Source: an uncultured Halomicronema sp. | GTDB taxonomy: Bacteria; Cyanobacteriota; Cyanobacteriia; Phormidesmidales; Phormidesmidaceae | Reading direction: 5' to 3' | Length of the DNA stretch: 37,324 bases | Assembly (NCBI GenBank): GCA_937899725.1 | Contig: CALCCA010000085.1 | Coordinates: forward strand, 1-37,324 | Shown here: piece after piece, positions 16,501-23,797 of the stretch | Numbering within the stretch: the first letter of the stretch is position 1 | Layout of the letters: each line of letters opens with the position of its first letter | Made by a program: the position numbers and the translations under genes | The notes under the pieces: model-generated | Seen by the model: the letters and a program-made list of their open reading frames with translations, nothing else | The model's database searches: none | Told to the model about the DNA's origin: nothing

Positions 16501-18834
16501 GATGCGACAATAGGAACGACTTCGTCACCCACAATCCAGGCGGCTCCAGTAATACAGCAACAACCAGCCGCGCCGCTAGTCAGCACTGATTCACCGTCCG
16601 CTCAAACTGTGAGCAGTGAATCGGCTTCGCTACAGCGATCGCCCGAGCCCAGCGATTCGGCCTCAACGCCTGCGGCCGACGAGGTTGCCATCCAAAGGCA
16701 GTCGACACCACAACCGGCACTCACAACACCACCGATTCAGCTCGACACAACAGCCGCTGCGGAACCATCCAGCCCAATGTCAGCGACCACTGAGACGGCG
16801 GCTTTGCAGCGATCGCCTACCCCTGAACAGCTACCTTCTCCCTCGGTGACAACAACCGAAACCTTAGACACATCTCCTAGTGCTGCAGCGGCTTCGTTGG
16901 TGCAAGCGCAGGCGATCGCGCCAATGGCCAATGCTGACAGTTCTGCCCCAACGGCAGCACCGGAGACGACTGCTCCCAATGTTCAGGCCACCGCTAACCC
17001 CAGTGAATCAGTGCCGCCGGTAGAGACGGCGATCGCCAACCCGGTCATACAGCGTCAGGTAGCACCCAACGCGACAGCAACGCCACCCGCGACGACGCCT
17101 GGAACTCCGTCACCGGTTTCTCCTGCCATTCAGCGATCGCCGGTTGATGATCCCAGCACTCCGTCGGCAGCGCCGTACCCGACAGCGGCAACGCCTGCGG
17201 CTCCTACGCGGCAACAGCAACCGGCACCCCATTCGCGAGACTCGACCCCTGCCCCAACAGAGTCGCGATCGCCCCAGCTTATTGACGCCAGCTCAGCCCC
17301 TCCCACCGTGCAGCGGCAAACGCCTACAGCCCCAGTCTCCGCCCCATCGACCCCAACCACAGGGCCGAAAGATGCCGTCGTGCAGGCTTCCCCAGACGGT
17401 CAGCCCACTGCCCCCGCTCAATCCGTCCCCGATGCACCGGACGCCATCGTGCAACCACAAGTAGCTCCCTCGCCGGTGACGGGTGAGCAGTCGGCGGCTT
17501 TACAGCGATCGCCCACGCCATCCCTGAGTGAGACGGCAGTGCCGCCGCCGCCGGCAGAGACGACGCCAGAGCAGCGCCCCCAGATTCAGCGATTGCCCGA
17601 TCTCAACTCAACATCGGCTCCCCCCAGCCCAGATCGCTCGACCAGTTCCCTCGGCCTTACAACGGCTGACACACCTGCCGCACCGACCGTGCAATCACAA
17701 GCGGCATCGCCGTCAGAGGGTAGCAGTCGTCCGGCGGCAACAGTGCCCCTGCAGCGATCACCAGACTCCAGTTCCCCAACCACCCCTGCTGAGATTGCCG
17801 ACTCGACACCCGTGCAGACCCCAGGCGCGATCGGGCCATTTATCCAGCAGCGGGAATCAAGCCATCCAGCGGCGACAACAGCTCCATCAAATTTCCCGAC
17901 ATCCCCAGAAAGTTCAGCAACGCTGCCGACAATTCAGGCTCGTGAACCCGCTGATGGGAACTCCTCATCGCCAGCTCCTATGCCAGTGGCAAATCCACTT
18001 ATTCAGCGAACGGCTCAAGACGCGCAGCCGCTGAGCCCGCCCACGGCTGATTCAATGACGAGTCCAGTTATTCAGCGCGAGGCCCAGCCCACGTCAGCAA
18101 CGCAACCGGCAGCGGCAGTACCTCAACAGTGGTCTACGGTGGCGCAACTCATGGGTGAAGATGCTGCCGCGTCGTCTCCTGTCCCCGACTCGGTCACGGT
18201 GCAGCGAGAAACCGCCATGGCCGAAGCAGAAACGGATGATGAGGTGGCAGCTAGCGCCGAAGACACCCCACTGTCAGCGGAGGAATGGCAAGAACAGCTA
18301 CGCCAAAGTTTGCAGGGAGCCTTGCCGGGAGATGACGAAGAAAGTCAACTGTTGGTTGAAAGCTTTTTGGCTAAAGCGGCGGGATTTGAAGCGGAATACA
18401 ACGAGTTTTTTGCCAGCACCGTGGTTGAGCGGGTTGAGAATGACGAAGATTTCAACGAAGCGACCCAAGAGCTGCAGGCCGAAACGCCAGAATTTACGGA
18501 AGAGCAGTTTTTTGAATCCTTAGAAGCGGCACTCACGGAAGAAGACGAAGCCTTTCAAACGGAGCTGGCAGAGAGCATCAAGGAAGCTGATCAGGTGATC
18601 TTAGAAGCGCTGGCTCTGCGGTTAGAAGAGGCCGATGATGAGTTTTTAGAAGCCCTGGCCGAGACCATCTTAGACGCCGATGTGGAGTTTCCGGAGGGGG
18701 AGTATCTCACGCCCGAAGAAGCGGCGCAAGAGTTGGAGCTACTGGCACGAGAAATGTATAGTCTCATGGGTCACAAAATGGCCCACGATCGCGAACGACA
18801 AGGGGGGCGATATGCCGGGAGGTTGCCGTGGTGA
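13594..18834 (+). CDS. Giant Pro/Ser/Thr/Ala-rich CIS-cluster protein with repeated Q-R-S-P / Q-R-Q / Q-A-Q motifs (1746 aa)
   Basis: Starts inside the stop of the tube gene (ATGA overlap). Residues 1-60 are a short ordinary segment (ISPKLIAPLGAQSLTVLQPF). Residues about 60-1530 are low-complexity P/S/T/A sequence without predicted fold, punctuated every 20-40 residues by a hydrophobic-Gln motif: mainly I/VQAQ in the first third, then alternating L/V/IQRSP and VQRQ. Residues about 1540-1746 are acidic and helical (LSAEEWQEQLRQSLQGALPG onward) and end LAREMYSLMGHKMAHDRERQ, then GGRYAGRLPW. Its place between tube and CIS_tube genes is where other eCIS clusters have a short protein; here the conserved-looking C-terminus is preceded by about 1500 extra residues. 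It may be a length-determining or tethering strand, or a scaffold. No enzyme or HExxH motif is seen. The open antisense frames across it are composition artefacts. Confidence 0.8.
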   Translation: MTITPMAAGSVASPDRPLGASPALGTTVISPKLIAPLGAQSLTVLQPFPNAHWVAEGETAQTVPLQARSQPPSETNTGSPARTEGAPAIQPAAAEPAPTSSDSPASGRSPIIQTAMGAAPASPPAPRSPETPAGNAATPVPSLQAQSTQTPSTDSATSPSPTSQEAVASAPPPSPPTAPSTAAPAVQAQAAPTPTPPAETPPSTTAPTTQAQAVTPPPPSVETAPSTAAPSIQTQVAPPSTPAPEATASAAAPSLQAQAANPSTSPTQSPEVQRSPSGSPPSADAPAAALPSAPLASGNSPSSPQIQASSDPQPPISAPPPRPTTTSPVVQAQSEQSASPPAAPAPLVSSSASLTPENSPQSPTVQARPTPQPLASAPEPAQTTTASPVVQAQSGNDTPLQSSSAPPTPATASATGSPPLAPDRASSPASIQAQAMPERSPQVAAESPSLQAQPDPASLLMPTTAAPSPPQIQASSAGSPQPDSITPPAVQAATDASSAATPPPRSPDSSPTMATTVAQAMPTVQRQSVDAEPSVQRSPSTGLDSSPAAPAVQPAQPTTAEPSTSSVDGTIQQQSGPAPTALSRSTPNGERPTPPTAESTQPDVLQRSPDLMTPPAADVTIAPSPSPVNVPPTTDSTTPASDTATPPVQRQAAPASSPAIISPQPAASSAASPTSSASSDSLAVQRQDDATGEMSGQKLPSTAATTPVQPATVTPPATVQRSPANTPDTSAVSSSPDASLPTSGTPSAVPLQRQSASASERSMLPTIDGPTNAPKIQRSPTATASATDGSVQRQTDSTVQASQTVQASPTAVAGTSPTPSSEAARPTVQRSPAAPVSAPVSTGQGEVECAPTTADSPAIQRQPVPSPTIAEPATAGITPSESSPLQRSPDPDSAVTSPAAAGEVAVQRQADSSPSTPIAPAQPEATLATNSVQRQVSSGSPEVSSPPTNGEGDRPTVQRSPDSAAVSPPDATIGTTSSPTIQAAPVIQQQPAAPLVSTDSPSAQTVSSESASLQRSPEPSDSASTPAADEVAIQRQSTPQPALTTPPIQLDTTAAAEPSSPMSATTETAALQRSPTPEQLPSPSVTTTETLDTSPSAAAASLVQAQAIAPMANADSSAPTAAPETTAPNVQATANPSESVPPVETAIANPVIQRQVAPNATATPPATTPGTPSPVSPAIQRSPVDDPSTPSAAPYPTAATPAAPTRQQQPAPHSRDSTPAPTESRSPQLIDASSAPPTVQRQTPTAPVSAPSTPTTGPKDAVVQASPDGQPTAPAQSVPDAPDAIVQPQVAPSPVTGEQSAALQRSPTPSLSETAVPPPPAETTPEQRPQIQRLPDLNSTSAPPSPDRSTSSLGLTTADTPAAPTVQSQAASPSEGSSRPAATVPLQRSPDSSSPTTPAEIADSTPVQTPGAIGPFIQQRESSHPAATTAPSNFPTSPESSATLPTIQAREPADGNSSSPAPMPVANPLIQRTAQDAQPLSPPTADSMTSPVIQREAQPTSATQPAAAVPQQWSTVAQLMGEDAAASSPVPDSVTVQRETAMAEAETDDEVAASAEDTPLSAEEWQEQLRQSLQGALPGDDEESQLLVESFLAKAAGFEAEYNEFFASTVVERVENDEDFNEATQELQAETPEFTEEQFFESLEAALTEEDEAFQTELAESIKEADQVILEALALRLEEADDEFLEALAETILDADVEFPEGEYLTPEEAAQELELLAREMYSLMGHKMAHDRERQGGRYAGRLPW
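14020..18075 (+). repeat. Coding repeat region, Gln-motif array partly made of HIP1 octamers
   Basis: Degenerate repeats inside the giant gene. Thirteen QRSP units occur by my count, and ten are written CAGCGATCGCC, so the HIP1 octamer itself encodes the motif (codons CGA TCG, preceded by CAG). Between about 15747 and 16805 successive QRSP units lie 155-215 bp apart, usually with a VQRQ or IQRQ between them. Confidence 0.75.
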
Positions 18835-18856
18835 ACCGATGGGGGGAGGGCGCTAA

Positions 18857-19894
18857 ATGACGGTGTTAGAAAAGGCGCGGCTGTTTTGTCCAGACAGTTC
18901 GTCGCTTGACTTTCAATTTATGTTTAACCCGGACAAGGTGCAGTTTAAGGAAGCCGTCAAAGTGGGCGAGTCGGAGTCGGCGCGTACGGAAAGTGGTCGC
19001 CCCAAGGTGAGCTTTGAATACCCCAAGGCGCGATCGCTGCGGCTGAAAAAAGTGATGTTTGACACCTACGAATCGGGTGAAGACATTATGGCGGTGTATA
19101 TTGACCCGCTGCGGCAGTCGGTGCAGTTTCAAGGCTATTCAACCGGGGACACTTACCTGCCGCGTCCGCCCATCTATAAATTTATTTGGGGCGATAAAGA
19201 CTACATCACCTGCTTTGTCGAAAAGCTCGATTACAAACTCACGATGTTCCTGGCTAATGGCACGCCGGTGCGAGCCGAAGTGAACCTTTCGCTGAAAGAA
19301 GTCGATGATTCTTTTTTATCTTCCGAAGCGAGAAGTTATGACGCCGAGCTGTTTGGCGATCGCGATACGCGCACTCAGCCGCCCGCCGCAATCTCCGTCT
19401 CAGAGGCCAACGAATATTATTTAGCTGACCTTAAGGAGCAATGTGAATCGGGGACTGATGAAGCCGAGGCCAAACGCGAAGAAGCCAAAGAGAATTATGA
19501 TCCTGAGGGCAAAGTTCAGCTGTTTAAACATTCCAATAAACAAGGCGACAGTGTCGAGTTTGGGGAGGGCGAATTTGACCGCGGTGACCTCGGCGATTTG
19601 GGCAATGACAACATGACGTCTTTCTTCGTGCCTGCCGGTTATCAAGTCACCTTTTATGAAGACTCTAACTTTAGTGGCACCAGTGTTTCAGCGGTGGGCG
19701 AGCTCTATATTGCCAATGTCAGAGACGACTCTCGGTACGATCGCTTCAACGATGATCTATCGAGTTTGGTGGTGACGGTGGATGAAGACGCAAAGGATCG
19801 GTATGACGAGCTGATGGCGGAGGCCGATGCCTTAGAATCAGGCGCTCAAGCGGCCTGTGATGAATATCAGGAGCGTCAGGATTGGTATGGCTAA
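18857..19894 (+). CDS. CIS_tube / Afp7-like protein with C-terminal beta/gamma-crystallin domain
   Basis: A 345-residue protein. Residues 1-155 match the CIS_tube N-terminal domain of Afp7/Pvc7-type tube-baseplate adaptors (DFQFMFNPDKVQF, KARSLRLKKVMFDTYESGED, YKFIWGDKDYITCFVEKLDY). Relatives normally end in LysM; here residues about 160-218 are an acidic linker, and 219-308 form a beta/gamma-crystallin domain: VQLFKHSNKQGDSVEF, VTFYEDSNFSGTSVS, and two calcium-site motifs of the N/D-N/D-x-x-S/T-S type, NDNMTS (250-255) and NDDLSS (298-303). The last 37 residues are acidic and helical. Both calcium motifs are intact, so calcium binding is likely. A GGGAGGG site precedes the ATG; it lies 22 nt after the giant gene. 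Confidence 0.85.
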   Translation: MTVLEKARLFCPDSSSLDFQFMFNPDKVQFKEAVKVGESESARTESGRPKVSFEYPKARSLRLKKVMFDTYESGEDIMAVYIDPLRQSVQFQGYSTGDTYLPRPPIYKFIWGDKDYITCFVEKLDYKLTMFLANGTPVRAEVNLSLKEVDDSFLSSEARSYDAELFGDRDTRTQPPAAISVSEANEYYLADLKEQCESGTDEAEAKREEAKENYDPEGKVQLFKHSNKQGDSVEFGEGEFDRGDLGDLGNDNMTSFFVPAGYQVTFYEDSNFSGTSVSAVGELYIANVRDDSRYDRFNDDLSSLVVTVDEDAKDRYDELMAEADALESGAQAACDEYQERQDWYG

Positions 19895-20198
19895 CCACTA
19901 AACCTCGCCGCCTGCGGCACCTCTCCTTCTCTTTGGCGTAGCCTGCCCAGAGGGCTTAGGAGAGGCTCATCTAAAGTCTGTTCAAGGATTTACCTCAAAT
20001 GTGACAAGAAATCCGGTTCCTCTCCTTACTAAGGACAGGCTAGGTGAGGTTCTACAGCCCTTTGAACATGGTGTAGTGACTTTTGTGAGAGATAGCAAAA
20101 CCGCCAGGAGAACGCTTCTGCCCAAACCTAATTTAGCTGACCTGACGCCTTAATTTATTCATCCAGATTTCCGTTCCAGACCTCACTCACTTTTAATT
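19895..20198. other. 304-nt gap in the CIS operon with inverted repeats
   Basis: No gene. An 8-bp perfect inverted repeat, CCTCTCCT (19920-19927) and AGGAGAGG (19958-19965), brackets about 30 nt, and CCTCTCCTT recurs at 20019. The text resembles pyrimidine-rich repeats common between cyanobacterial genes. It may attenuate or end transcription, or protect mRNA between the two halves of the cluster. Confidence 0.4.
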
Positions 20199-22016
20199 GT
20201 GGCAACTGTAACCTACGTCCCCATTCCCTATTTAGAACTCGGTGGCCAAGCCGCGCCCGACGAGCTGATCAACGACATTCAGCAGCTATCAGTCGAAGAG
20301 AGTTTGCACCTGCCAGCAGTCTTCACCATCGTGGTCGAAAACCCCTACTATCCCGGCAACGACAACGAATCACCCTGGCGCTACGACGAATACTTCACCC
20401 TGGGGCAGACGGTACGCATTGGGTTCCAATCGAGCACGACGGCGGATACCGCGTTCAGCGAGCCAAAGATGAGCTACCTGATCGAAGGGGAAATTACGGG
20501 CATCGAAAGTCAATTCAGCGCCGAATCGCAGGCCCCCGTCATTGTGCGGGGCTATGACACCTCTCACCGCCTGCATCGGGGTCGCCACAATCGCTCGTAT
20601 CAAGACTACAAAGACAGCGACATCGTGGCCGAGATTGCCGCCCAAGTTGGCATCGAAATCGGTCAGCTAGATGACAGCGGCGATCCGCGCGCCTACGTGT
20701 TTCAAGAAAACCAGACCAACATGGAATTTCTGCGGTATCGCGCCGCGCGGCTGGGGTTTGAGCTGTTTGTGCGCGACGGCAAGCTCTATTTTCGGCAACC
20801 GACGGTAGATGACCAATTGGCGCTGCAGTGGTTGCAAGATTTTGGTGGCTTTCAGGTGCGGGTAACAACGGCAGAGCAGGTGAGCGGGGTCGAAGTGCGG
20901 AGCTGGGATTATGCCAATAAGCGGGCGATCGTTTCCACCGCCCAAGCCACTGCACCGCTGACTGAAACGGAATATGGCCAGGGCGCAGATTTGTCGGTGG
21001 GATTTGGCCTCTCGAACGAGCCGCCCAAGGCCTATGTGGTCGATAAACCGGTAGAAAGTGCCAAAGAAGCCGACGCGATCGCCCAAGCCCTGTTTGATGA
21101 GCTGGGTGGCGACTTTACCGTGGCCGATGCCCAAGCAGAGGGCAATCCGGAGATTCGTACGGGGCGGCAGGTCGAGCTAACCGACATGGGCAAATACAGC
21201 GGCAACTATTACATCACCGAGACTCGCCACCTTTACTACAACCGGCGCTACACCACCGAGTTTGGCGTGCGGGGACTGCGGGGTGGCAACTTGCTAGGCG
21301 ACTTAATGAGTCAACCCCAGCTGCGACCGGGGCAGACGTTTTTGGTAGGCATCGTCACGAACAATCAAGATCCCGACGACCTGGGCCGGGTGCGGGTGCG
21401 GTTTCCGACGCTGACGCCGCAGGAAGATGGCAGCGCCCACGAAAGTAACTGGGCGCGAATCGTTGCCGTGGGGGCGGGGGACGATCGCGGTTTCTATTGC
21501 CTGCCCGAAATTGAGGATGAGGTGCTGGTGGGGTTTGAACATGGCGACATTCACCGCCCCTACGTTTTGGGCAACGTGTGGAATGGTACTGACACCCCAC
21601 CTCACGCAGTCTCAGACACGGTGAATCGAGGTAAGGTGCGCCTGCGGACGTTGCGCACGCGCACCGGCCATCAGATGCAGTTTGTTGAAGAAGACCAAAA
21701 CGCCAGCCAGGCCGGGATTTTCTTTGAAACAGCCGGGGGGGCGCAGGTGTCGCTCAACGACAGCACCGGCACCATTACGATCGCCACCCCCAACGGACAT
21801 CAGCTCAGCTTTAGCGATAGTCAAGGGGACATCACGATGCGATCGCGGGGCGGCCATGAGATCTCGTTGGATGATGCGATGCAGGTGCTCACGGTGCGAT
21901 CGACGGGCAGCCTCAACCTACAAGCCACGACGTCGATCAATATTCAAGCGATCGGGCCGATTAATCTGCAGGGGGCGCTGGTCAATTCCGTCCCGCCGCC
22001 CAACCAGCCGTTTTGA
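20199..22016 (+). CDS. VgrG-like central spike / baseplate hub protein (Afp8 type)
   Basis: A 605-residue protein from a GTG. Residues 1-370 fit the gp27-like hub fold (VIVRGYDTSHRLHRGRHNRS, YVFQENQTNMEFLRYRAARL, YYITETRHLYYNRRYTTEF). Residues about 385-475 form the OB-fold of the gp5/VgrG family (VGIVTNNQDPDDLGRVRVRF, EIEDEVLVGFEHGDIHRPYV, LGNVWNG). The C-terminus (about 490-605) has regular short strands (ISLDDAMQVLTVRSTGSLNL) as in the needle-like beta-helix. No extra enzymatic domain is attached. In assembled particles this trimer sits at the centre of the baseplate and pierces the target. A PAAR tip gene, often nearby, is not seen in the window. Confidence 0.92.
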   Translation: MATVTYVPIPYLELGGQAAPDELINDIQQLSVEESLHLPAVFTIVVENPYYPGNDNESPWRYDEYFTLGQTVRIGFQSSTTADTAFSEPKMSYLIEGEITGIESQFSAESQAPVIVRGYDTSHRLHRGRHNRSYQDYKDSDIVAEIAAQVGIEIGQLDDSGDPRAYVFQENQTNMEFLRYRAARLGFELFVRDGKLYFRQPTVDDQLALQWLQDFGGFQVRVTTAEQVSGVEVRSWDYANKRAIVSTAQATAPLTETEYGQGADLSVGFGLSNEPPKAYVVDKPVESAKEADAIAQALFDELGGDFTVADAQAEGNPEIRTGRQVELTDMGKYSGNYYITETRHLYYNRRYTTEFGVRGLRGGNLLGDLMSQPQLRPGQTFLVGIVTNNQDPDDLGRVRVRFPTLTPQEDGSAHESNWARIVAVGAGDDRGFYCLPEIEDEVLVGFEHGDIHRPYVLGNVWNGTDTPPHAVSDTVNRGKVRLRTLRTRTGHQMQFVEEDQNASQAGIFFETAGGAQVSLNDSTGTITIATPNGHQLSFSDSQGDITMRSRGGHEISLDDAMQVLTVRSTGSLNLQATTSINIQAIGPINLQGALVNSVPPPNQPF

Positions 22017-22049
22017 TAGTTAGCAGCAATCCCTCAGAACTGCAACCGG

Positions 22050-22377
22050 ATGGCGATCGCGAAGCTGTGGAATACAGCTCTTTGATGTGCTCCTGACAAA
22101 TCCAGAGGACATCGCCCTCTGGAGTGGTGGTGCGAGTCAGGCCGCCCCAAACCTGGTTAGGGTCTTGGCGCCTGAGAAATTCGTGCAGGGTGCGCAGGGC
22201 GGCCCCGCTGATTTTTCGGGTGTGGCCAGGAGGGTCATTATGCTTAAGGAAGCTGTGATCGCCATCGTCGAATTCAGTCTCTGGCAGCTTGCTGATGAGG
22301 GTTAGCTGAGGACAGGTCGTTTTGGCCTGGAACATTTGCAATAGTGCAGAGACTGTTGAAGGAACTGTCAGATTCAA
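22050..22377 (-). pseudogene. Relic of the C-terminal part of a larger protein
   Basis: On the minus strand the frame reads ALLQMFQAKTTCPQLTLISK, DDGDHSFLKHNDPPGHTRKI, SGAALRTLHEFLRRQ, VWGGLTRTTTPEGDVLWICQ, EHIKEL. This looks like real protein and recalls the tail of large cyanobacterial leucine-rich-repeat or GTPase-type signalling proteins, though I cannot name the family with certainty. There is no proper start codon (only a TTG near 22377) and no upstream part. The frame then runs into the 3' end of the spike gene. It is best read as a leftover from an insertion or rearrangement in the CIS cluster. 22378-22537 holds nothing else I can name. Confidence 0.45.
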
Positions 22378-22537
22378 GCAGGGTTACGACATAATTTAAG
22401 GAGAACTTTTTGTCGTGCCTAAAGTATTGGGAAGTGTTTGGTCAATCATGGGCGCGATGCGCTTCATCAAAGGAGCGTGGGCTTGACTACTACCCATCAT
22501 TATTAAAGTGACTCTACTTCTCTAACTCCCGCTTGTA

Positions 22538-23179
22538 ATGATTACCTTGCAACTTCAACAGCTCGATGTACCGGTGGGGCAACGCTTACTCATTCGCAAT
22601 GTGGATTGGCGAAAATTTGAGTGCATCTTAGAAGAATTGGGTGAAAGCCGCTCTGCACGTATCGCCTACAGTCTTGGCACATTAGAAATCAGAATGCCTT
22701 CTCCAGAACATGAAGTTGACAAAGAGCTCATCGGTGACATCGTCAAAATTTTGCTAGATGAACTCGAAATCGACTGTGAGTGTTTTGGGTCAACCACTTT
22801 CAAGCAAGAAGCAATGGCGAGCGGTATTGAGCCTGACCAGTGTTTTTACATTCAAAATCAGGCGCAGATGCGGGGGAAGCGACGCGTGAACCTGGCCGCT
22901 GACCCACCACCAGATCTCGCCATTGAGGTCGATGTCACTTCCCGAACTCAGCTCGCCGCCTATGCGGCACTTGGGGTACCTGAGTTGTGGCGCTATGAGA
23001 AGAATCAGCTCAGCATCTATACGCTGCAAGCGGGGCAATATCAATCGTCTGTAAGCAGTCCGACCTTTCCCTCATTGCCAACGCTGGATTGGGTCACCGA
23101 AGTTTTAGCGCAAAGTATTGAAATGGGTCGGAGTCCGGCCTTAAGAACGTTACGCACAAAGATTCGGCAGATGGGCTGA
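22538..23179 (+). CDS. Uma2 family (DUF820) endonuclease-like protein
   Basis: A 213-residue, apparently complete Uma2 protein: WRKFECILEELGESRSARIA near the start, YSLGTLEIRMPSPEHE, GIEPDQCFYIQN, PPDLAIEVDVTSRT, and YAALGVPELWRYEKNQLSIY. The E, D...E and following polar residues form the PD-(D/E)XK-like site of the family, whose biological role is unsettled. In many Uma2 proteins a Lys follows the V-T-S stretch (K-xx-Y); here the place reads RTQLAAYAALG. It is unrelated to CIS function and splits the spike and gp25 genes, so it most likely arrived by insertion. 23180-23316 is non-coding. Confidence 0.85.
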   Translation: MITLQLQQLDVPVGQRLLIRNVDWRKFECILEELGESRSARIAYSLGTLEIRMPSPEHEVDKELIGDIVKILLDELEIDCECFGSTTFKQEAMASGIEPDQCFYIQNQAQMRGKRRVNLAADPPPDLAIEVDVTSRTQLAAYAALGVPELWRYEKNQLSIYTLQAGQYQSSVSSPTFPSLPTLDWVTEVLAQSIEMGRSPALRTLRTKIRQMG

Positions 23180-23316
23180 ACGTTTGGGAAGCGAATGTTT
23201 TCAGTCCTCAAAGAATAAGTGATATAAACGTTTTCGCAAGACTCGCCAAAGGTCGAATGTCGGGGCCAGCGCAACAAGATACACCTGGAACAGGCACCCA
23301 GGAACTCTAAACCGCT

Positions 23317-23748
23317 GTGGCTTCTCACCCCTCTAACTTGTCCGCTTCCCCCCATCTCGGCACCGGGTTTGCCTATCCGCTCGGGGTCAGCCCTCAGGGC
23401 AACCTGCAGGTGAGCCGGGGGGAACAAAGCGTGCGCGAATCGATGTGGCTGATTTTGCGAACTCGACCGGGTGAGCGACTGCGCCGTCCAGAGTTTGGCT
23501 GTCGTCTGCAAGAGCTGACCTTTGCCCCGCTCAACCAAAAAACGCTGGTGGAAATGCGGCTGCATGTCGAAGCAGCGCTGAAAACCTGGGAGCGGCGCAT
23601 CTTCGTTGATGAGGTGCGGGTTGATCCGCAGGCCGAGCTGGGGCGGGTGGATATCACGATCGCCTATCGCCTGCGAGATACCTATAGCGCTGGCAGCTTA
23701 GTCTATCCGTTTTATTTGCAGCCGCTGGAAGTGAGCACCGCCCCGTAA
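23317..23748 (+). CDS. gp25-like baseplate wedge protein (Afp9 type)
   Basis: A 143-residue protein, GTG start, with the GPW/gp25 signature: GTGFAYPLGVSPQG, VRESMWLILRTRPGERLRRP, EFGCRLQELTFAP, and RIFVDEVRVDPQAELGRVDI. It joins the sheath's first ring to the baseplate in contractile particles, and the conserved E-F-G-x-x-L is present. Length fits. It reopens the CIS gene series after the foreign segment; the baseplate J-like gene follows 49 nt later, so the PAAR gene that other clusters carry at this place is absent. Confidence 0.9.
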   Translation: MASHPSNLSASPHLGTGFAYPLGVSPQGNLQVSRGEQSVRESMWLILRTRPGERLRRPEFGCRLQELTFAPLNQKTLVEMRLHVEAALKTWERRIFVDEVRVDPQAELGRVDITIAYRLRDTYSAGSLVYPFYLQPLEVSTAP

Positions 23749-23797
23749 CCGCCGCGCCGCCTGACTCAAGCCCCCCTCGATTTACCATTAGGAGCCA

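Noticed and set aside
13742-18034. Several long open frames in other frames and on the minus strand inside the giant gene
   Set aside because: They are low-complexity mirror images of the Pro/Ser/Thr/Ala coding repeat and have no start signals or domains.
14020-18075. A CRISPR array
   Set aside because: The repeats are short coding motifs with uneven spacing and no constant repeat-spacer units; no cas gene is in the window.
13594-18834. The giant gene as an eCIS toxin with the DUF4157 core domain
   Set aside because: I found no HExxH and no conserved DUF4157-type segment; the ends look structural.
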